Source of the DNA: Gymnothorax reevesii
Taxonomy: Eukaryota > Chordata > Actinopteri > Anguilliformes > Muraenidae
Direction: 5' to 3'
DNA length: 64,000 nt
Assembly: GCA_029721435.1 (NCBI GenBank)
Contig: CM056583.1
Coordinates: forward strand, 49,951,620 to 50,015,619
Both the position numbers and the translations under genes were made by a program. Shown one piece after another: positions 57,900 to 64,000 of the stretch (position 1 is the first letter of the stretch; each line of letters opens with the position of its first letter). The notes under the pieces are model-generated. The model was not told where the DNA came from and did not search any database. It worked only from the letters and a program-made list of their open reading frames with translations.

Positions 57900-58560
57900 A
57901 TTTCTCAGTGTGACCTTGTGGATGGCGCGAAGGTCACCGAAATGGACTGGCGCCGGGGTATCACCCTAATACATGTTGACATAAGATTTGAAGTAAATCC
58001 GTCGATTCGTTCTTGAGATATATCGCTGACAAGGCTATCAGTGTGAAAATCCACAATCTCTCGGTGTGACCTTGAGAATGGCGCGAAGGTCACCGAAATG
58101 GACTGGCGCCGGGGTATCACCCCAATATATGTTAACGTGGAATTTGAAGTAAATCCGTCAATTCGTTCTTGAGATATCTTGCTGACAAGGCTATCTGTGT
58201 GAAAATGCACAATCTCTCGGTGTGACCTTGAGAATGGTGCGAAGGTCACCAAAATCGACTGGCGCCGGGACATTACTTTAATACATGTTGACACCAAATT
58301 TGAAAAGAATCCGAGGCTTCCTTCTTGAGATATCGCGCAGACAAGCATTTCAGTGTCAGAATCTATCATACCTCGGTGTGACCTTGAAAATGTCGCGAAG
58401 GTCACCAAATTCGACTGGCGCCGGGACATTACCCTAATACATGTTGACACCAAATTTGAAAAGAATCCGAGGCTTCCTTCTTGAGATATCGCGCAGACAA
58501 GGTTTCGGGACGTACGGACGTACGGACGGTCGTGAATACTATGTCCCCGGGGGACAAAAA

Positions 58561-59450
58561 CCGCACCGCTACTAATAGACTAATTCCCTCTTCGCAATCA
58601 CCCTGTTCTATTCTCCGCCCCTTTGCTTTCCACCATCCTCTCCCTATATTCAGCGAAAATCTCTCGCACATGCTTAATTACTTTCCTGCTCTTGTTACCT
58701 GTGCACGTTGAACTCCTGGACCGGAGCTGTTTAAATGTCATAGGCTGTTTGTGTGATTCCTGTCCGTATTTCGTATCTCGCCAATTTCCGTGGTTAGGGT
58801 TTCCCTCATGTGATTCTCCCGATTTAATCAGTCTCATTCCCCACAGCTGATCTCTGTATACCATGTGACCTTTCACGAGAATAGAAATTCCAAAAAGCCT
58901 TTAGCACAAAATGGGTCGGTACCAGAAGACACAGGAATTGCCAAGCCAAAACAGTATCCAAAAAGCAATGTTGAAATACCAGGCAGGAGTCAGAACCAGA
59001 GAGGTAGATGTGCAATGGTAATTAAACAGTAAGTCAAAAATCGTAGTCAGAATCCAGAGGGGTAGGTCAGACACAAGGCATCAAAAACAGGAATTGTGGT
59101 CGCACAAAAATAGGTCAACATCCAAACTGACAAAACAAGAATAGCAAGGTCGGACAAAAATAGTCGACATACGAGGAGCTCTGCACAAGTGAATATTGAT
59201 CAACGCTCTGACAGGGAATAAACTGCAGTGAAGACCTTAAATAGACAAGAGGGAAGTCACATACTATGCAGGAACAGGTGAATTGGATAAGAACTAATTA
59301 CAAAGCACACATGGGGAGGTCCTAAACCACAACAATTGGCAAAAGCCAAGCCAAGCCCTTGCTCTGCCATGCCTGCCTCCCCTCAATCATGCTAAGATAC
59401 AAACGGCGAAAAGCTCACCTTTTCAAGACTTCAGCTATGTAATGATGAAT
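58561..59450 (+). repeat. Unclassified interspersed repeat, copy B, right part, and associated repeat
   Basis: 58561-58670 continues the match to copy A (TTCTCCGCCCCTTTGCTTT against CTAGTCTCCGCCCATTGCTTT). From about 58890 to 59340 the sequence is made of degenerate AGGTCAGA/AAAAACAGG/CAAAAATAGGTCAAC pieces, which resemble the end of a large fish repeat. I cannot draw the boundary between the two. Confidence 0.5.
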
Positions 59451-62154
59451 AATGACCTTTCCTTCTCATTAGGTTTTGAGTTACACACCATTGCAGATGA
59501 CAGATGCCCTCATTTACATTGAAAAGGAGCAACTTGGATGGATCTTCAGCACTCATAAACTTCCATCCATTATGAAAGGAAGTGATGGAGAGCAATCATC
59601 ATTGCTTCAACAGGCATTGCAAGAGGAAAGAAAGGCATGCAATGAACATTTACGGTGAACTGCTGATTTACTGAGATGAGCCCGAGTTGCGCAAATGAAA
59701 AATGAAACCGTAAAATAGTGAGCAGGCACTACTGTTAGATAGATAGCCCTGATCCAAACAATCTTGCCCAGGTCAAGATCCTTAAACTTGAAAAGAATGA
59801 TTTTTCATCATTTCTACACGGTGACTGTATCTTTCAGGCATTAGAACATAGAAAGGGGATTATGAGTGACTTAATCTGCTGATCCTTATATAACCATTTA
59901 TAAACAAAGCAGGACTTAGTAAAGGTGCTTTAAAAAGCCATGAAATTGGCAGTGCTTCCTGGATTTACTCTAATTTATCTATTGAATGAGACCACCTATG
60001 ACGCACCAACAATTTAAAGCTCCACCAAGTCATATTTAAAAGTAGCAGGAATTATCTTAAAGAAATCTAAATTGCTGTGTAGCAGAAATGAACTGAGTGG
60101 CATAATTGTTTTAATCAGACCTGAATTATGCTTTGATTTAGATGAAATGACTCATTCAAGTTCTCACCATTGATTACATCTAATTACATTTCTCTCATCC
60201 AGAGCTCTGGGCTATCTCTATCTACAAGATTCCTTTTAATTCCAGATGTGGAAAACTGTGAGGTAAATACATGCAACCTTTCCATTCCCCGAAGAATAGG
60301 GCACAGGGAATCATGAGTGAATTAATGACCCCAAAGGGACAGTTCCCCCCACAATCCCCCCCCACATACTTTCTGTGACTGGCAGGTGTCATAAATAGAT
60401 TGGTAGAAAGTTTGGCAGAGTTAATAGTTGCCTAATTTAACATGGGTCATAATGTCAGGAAAGAGACATTGCAATTGAATTTTTCATCTGTATTTTTTCG
60501 GCGCTATGTAAGACTAAGCTTCATACTTCACCATTGCAAAGTCTTGTAACTACATGCCTGTGTTGCATTCCTAGTCTTGTGTAGACATATTCTCCGTGTT
60601 TCATGTGTATTATTCTCTAAATCTATCGTAGTGCTGTTTATTGTTTTAAACCAGCTCTTTATTTAAAGGAACCTCGTTTCCTCTTTTGTTTTCCTGTTTG
60701 TAACACATTGTTACTACAGCTAAAGCCCAGAATCTGTATTACTAATGTGTTTATTAAGGAACCTGGATTCCTTTTCATTTTTTATTGCAACATTTGTGCC
60801 TCTGTCGTGCAGCAGGCATAATAAATACATCCAAGTCCATCCTTGCACCTGAGTCCAGTCCTCAACTTCCTGTCCTTTGTGCTTTTGAACTGTGCAGAAA
60901 GCACTACCAATAAATAGCACTAGTGCTATTGATAAATAGCACTACAGGTAAGAGGAAAGAAGATATATTTTTGATTTTGATGTGAGCTGCCCCTTTAACA
61001 TCCTGAAGAGTCATTTCTCTCTTTCCCACTTCATGAGCAATAACACTGGCATCTGTTCAAATACAAACTTCCTCATAACATGAAAGTTGTTAAACCTTGT
61101 TTCACTGAAGACTGTACAACTGAAAACAATAGCACCATCAGGAATTTACCGTATGATCATGCATTTGCTGTCGACAAGCCCCTTGAGACATCACAATAAA
61201 TAACTCTTGTTCTCATATTCTCGTGTTCAATAATGTTTAGGGTTTTTGTTCAGTTTTTCGTGGGAAAAAATAGTTTGAAGAGAAGACTTTTCAGAACAGT
61301 TTCAATAAATGCAAAGAATCATCAATTGGATGTATTTTTTCAAACAAGAAAGAGACATTATATAACAGTACATCATCAATTCAACAGCAAAGTAAGGAAA
61401 CTTCCCATAATAAAGGATCAAGCTAAACTTATTTTCCTATAAGGAAGCACAAAGCCTCCAAGAATCACACACTTTGCTGTTCAGAAATCGTATGGATTTC
61501 AAAATATATATCATCATTATACTGGCACTTTCGCAGCAGTCATAACATGATTTATTTTTTAAAAGTGCCTTATAAGATCAGAGCTCAAAACCTAAAATTA
61601 ATTTAAGCAAGTATCTTGAAAATATAAAATGACTTTTTAGGAATAAAATGGATGTTTGGTATTTGATATCCTCTAAAAATCCTCTGACAGTAGTTGCATA
61701 TAGTAATTGCAATGTCACTCAAGTCATTTCCAAACATTTGCTTTACCTGCTAGCAAGTTTAATTCAAGTCTCATGTGTCAACATGGTGTCTGAGCTGGAG
61801 TTTTCAAAACATTTAATCGCGGCAAAACTGGTTTCTGTCATTCCAAAATGCTGGATAATTTCAAAAAGGTTCTTTTCAAAACTCAAACAGACTGAATGAT
61901 TCAGATGGAAAACTAATTAAATTCATGATAAAAAGAATGAGTGAGGGGAAATGTTTTGCAATCCATTAGACTGAAAGAAAGCCTTGAGGATGCGTGTAAA
62001 TGGAAATACTGAGTGATCCTTTTATGTCATTATAGGGAAAGTTACGAATCCAGAAGTAACAGTTGAAAAAGTCGGCACATTATGGAAAATTCAAATGATT
62101 TCGAAAATTCACCCTCTACTAAACTGAACTCATAACATAATAGTACTTGATGCC
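59451..62154. other. Unique non-coding stretch
   Basis: No exon or transposon end was recognised. Short frames such as 59476-59658 and 61648-61899 have no domain. A poly-C run lies near 60357-60363. Confidence 0.45.
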
Positions 62155-62912
62155 TCTCAATGTGATGGATTATAGGCTGACCCATCTATTGGCAAATTGG
62201 TGAACACTGACCTGTCCTTCCTCTTGATGGAATCAGCCATATTTAGAGGCTCATTTTATAGTATAACACAATCATGAGCTAAACTTCACCTGTTTCCCTT
62301 CACTTTTTATTGTAACCTGAGTCTGTTGCAGTTATAATATTTGAAATAAGCATGTATTATATGGGGCCATTATTGTAGCAAAACTATTTGCAAGTCTGTG
62401 TTGATAGTTTTGTCACTGTATCACAATCTCTGTGTGCATAATCAGATTTGTAAAGTATGTAAAAGAATCTGCAAATGTGTACTGAGATTTGTGAATGTGG
62501 ACAGGAATCTGTGAATGAGTATTTAGACTTTGTATGGGTAAATCTGTAAGAAAATCTCCAATTATGTATTCAAATTTGCAAGTGTGTTGCGATTTCTTCA
62601 AGTGTAGACGATCTGTAAATGTGCGCATAGATCTGTAAATACATACTCTGATATGTAAATGCTTACATACATTTTGATATTTGGAAGTCAAAGCATTTTG
62701 CTCCAGGAGCTGGAAATACAGAGAGGTAATCAGTTATAACTTAAGCAGGCCTCACAAATGACTGTCTTTTCGCATCTGACTTCTGCCACGCTTTTGCCAT
62801 GGTGGTCTACAAGTATGAGAAGCCTCCAATTAAGGCCTTCAAGGGGAAAGATAGGTTGGAGTTCATCAATTTGCCAATAGATGGGTCAGTTTATAATCCA
62901 TTACATTGAGAA
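62155..62912. mobile_element. Foldback element with minisatellite core
   Basis: The left arm TCTCAATGTGATGGATTATA then CTGACCCATCTATTGGCAAA (62155-62232) is matched by the right arm, read back from 62912, TCTCAATGTAATGGATTATA then CTGACCCATCTATTGGCAAA (62840-62912). Identity over about 50 bp is high and then fades. The core contains a degenerate minisatellite. No transposase is seen. Family unknown. Confidence 0.85.
62440..62670. repeat. Degenerate minisatellite, unit about 25-30 bp
   Basis: Repeated variants of ATCTGTAAATGTGTACTGAG / ATCTGTGAATGTGGACAGGA occur roughly nine times, with changes in length. A 92-codon minus-strand frame (62691-62413) crosses it and shows the same repeat at the peptide level (THSQIPVHIHKSQYTF); it is not considered a gene. 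Confidence 0.8.
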
Positions 62913-64000
62913 CAATGTTCTGCTGTCTATAGTGTATAATAAAATAAAAATATGGAGGAATTTAGTCAAATGCATAAATGGCAAGGCCGACATCCATTTC
63001 TGAATTTACATCACTGTTTCTTTCAAACACCACAGTCTCATAAACCATCAAGAGACGGCGATGGATACCATAACAAAATGTCAAATCTTCTTCGGTGAAC
63101 CACTGTTAGTCAACCCCAAAGCCAAAGCCGCAAAATGTGAAACCAAAGCCAAATATCAACACTGTCCAAAAACGTCACTGAATATTTCCAGCTCGGTGTC
63201 ATCTGAGATAGACAGCAGCACTGCAGCATATTTGTCTGATGAGTCCACATTTAAAGCAGTTTTTTGGAAACAAAAAAATAACAGTCGCCATGTTCTGTGT
63301 AGCAAAGGCATCTAGGACAGCCCAAGCTGTTTTCAGCATCAGGCCCAAAAGTCAGTGTCTGTCATGGTATTGAGGTGTGTCAGTACGCATGGCATGGATC
63401 TTGTGTTAATTCACTGTTTTCAATCTAGAAGAGAATCAGTAGACTTTTCGCTCCTTTTTTCATTTTATGTGCATTTTCCATGATGTGCCACCCTTTTTGG
63501 AACTCGGATTGCAATTTCACAAGGAAAATGTCACAAAGACCAGTAGACGGGATTACTGAAACTCATTGTACATCCCTCCATTAGCAATACTGCTTCTTCC
63601 TCACTAAGGTCATGGGTCAACTGACTATAGGGAAAGTAGGGGTGGGGGAAATGATCAGTTCTACATGCATCGCGATGCTTTGTTGAACGATTCACCATCG
63701 ATGTAGGAAAGTCTCTAATCAATTATCAACGCAATTTTCAATGGACTGGCACCCCCAGAGCTTGCAGTTATGCGTTATTATGGAACTCACCAACGTTCAC
63801 GCAAAGACATGCGCCTCATGAGCATTCAAGTGCTATGATTGGCCTGTCAACCTAGTGCCAGTATTAGCCAGCCATTCAGTTCTAGGCAAGACCGTGCCAG
63901 TGGGGGTGCGAGGCCCTGTGCCGACTTGATGCGCGAGGCCCTGCTCACGTGCACGCGCATTAATCAGGTTGCAAGTACATAGCTGTTCTAGTAATACCCG
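62913..64000. other. Non-coding stretch with a possible MITE end
   Basis: The 84-codon frame at 63061-63315 has no domain I recognise. GGGGTGGGGGAAATGATCAG (63638) followed by TGCATCGCGATGCTTTGTTG and TTCACCATCGATG resembles the start of a common fish hAT-type MITE, but no matching right end lies inside the window. Confidence 0.35.

Larger units (their letters stand above)
57341..58560 (+). mobile_element. Foldback element F7 (four-module copy) containing a solo LTR
   Basis: Starts GTATTTGACACTAACGTGTC, then TTTGTCCCCCGCCACAAAAT and GTGAAATCGTG. After the inserted LTR come four tandem modules with GTGTGAC starts at 57909, 58064, 58220 and 58376 (periods 155, 156 and 156 bp), then GGACGTACGGACGTACGGAC and a closing palindrome TGTCCCCGGGGGACA (58542-58556). 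Because 156 is divisible by three, a minus-strand frame of 182 codons (58453-57905) stays open across the array with a 52-residue repeat; I regard it as a by-product. Flanks match copy A of the host repeat. Confidence 0.9.

Noticed and set aside
57905..58453. 182-codon minus-strand frame with a 52-residue repeat
   Set aside because: The 156-bp module length is divisible by three, so any stop-free frame of one unit stays open across the array. The single-module relative at 33839 does not keep a comparable gene.

Overview
This is a vertebrate nuclear genomic window, almost certainly from a teleost or other ray-finned fish. The repeat families point there: Tc1-like transposons of at least three fish types, L2-clade LINEs, a 5S rRNA-derived SINE (SINE3 type), a DANA-like SINE tail, PIF/Harbinger and hAT-like elements, many short foldback elements and long (CA)n tracts. 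No operon, rRNA gene, CRISPR array or intact long open reading frame is present. Most open frames of 60-180 codons are chance frames, repeat shadows or decayed transposon pieces.

Only one host-gene piece is supported. It is a candidate first coding exon on the minus strand (27810 to 27720): a start codon in good context, a signal peptide, and a consensus splice donor in phase 1. If it is real, the transposon-poor sequence below 27720 is the first intron of that secreted or membrane protein gene, and 27811-28440 is 5' UTR and promoter. I cannot name the gene.

Layout. 1-11700: mostly unique non-coding DNA with a CA-rich minisatellite (1400-1935), a decayed Tc1-like copy (5325-5735), a foldback element (8877-9096) and a palindromic MITE (10550-10693). 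11770-13215: an L2-type LINE split by a foldback element. 13908-15425: nested DNA transposons. 18448-18688: an inverted-repeat element with a telomere-like core. 19213-23890: two Tc1-like copies and a MITE. 23890-29270: unique DNA holding the candidate exon. 29274-36360: a dense block with a long-TIR transposon, a collapsed Harbinger element, three foldback elements and an antisense L2 LINE. 38608-41470: a MITE and two Tc1-like copies, one carrying a foldback element. 42807-43037: a tandem duplication. 46140-48755: a fish repeat, a 418-bp tandem array and a SINE tail. 54213-56465: a near-perfect palindrome, a Tc1 end and a 5S SINE. 56955-59450: a three-level nest (unclassified repeat, foldback element, solo LTR). 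62155-62912: a foldback element with a minisatellite core.

The most unusual signal is a set of seven short elements, all in the same orientation, with one architecture: an inverted start, a conserved body, a GACG- or GACA-type tetranucleotide run and a terminal hairpin. In one family the copies carry zero, one or four tandem copies of a 155-156 bp module. This resembles non-autonomous Helentron-related (HINE or pearl-like) elements; that assignment is inference.
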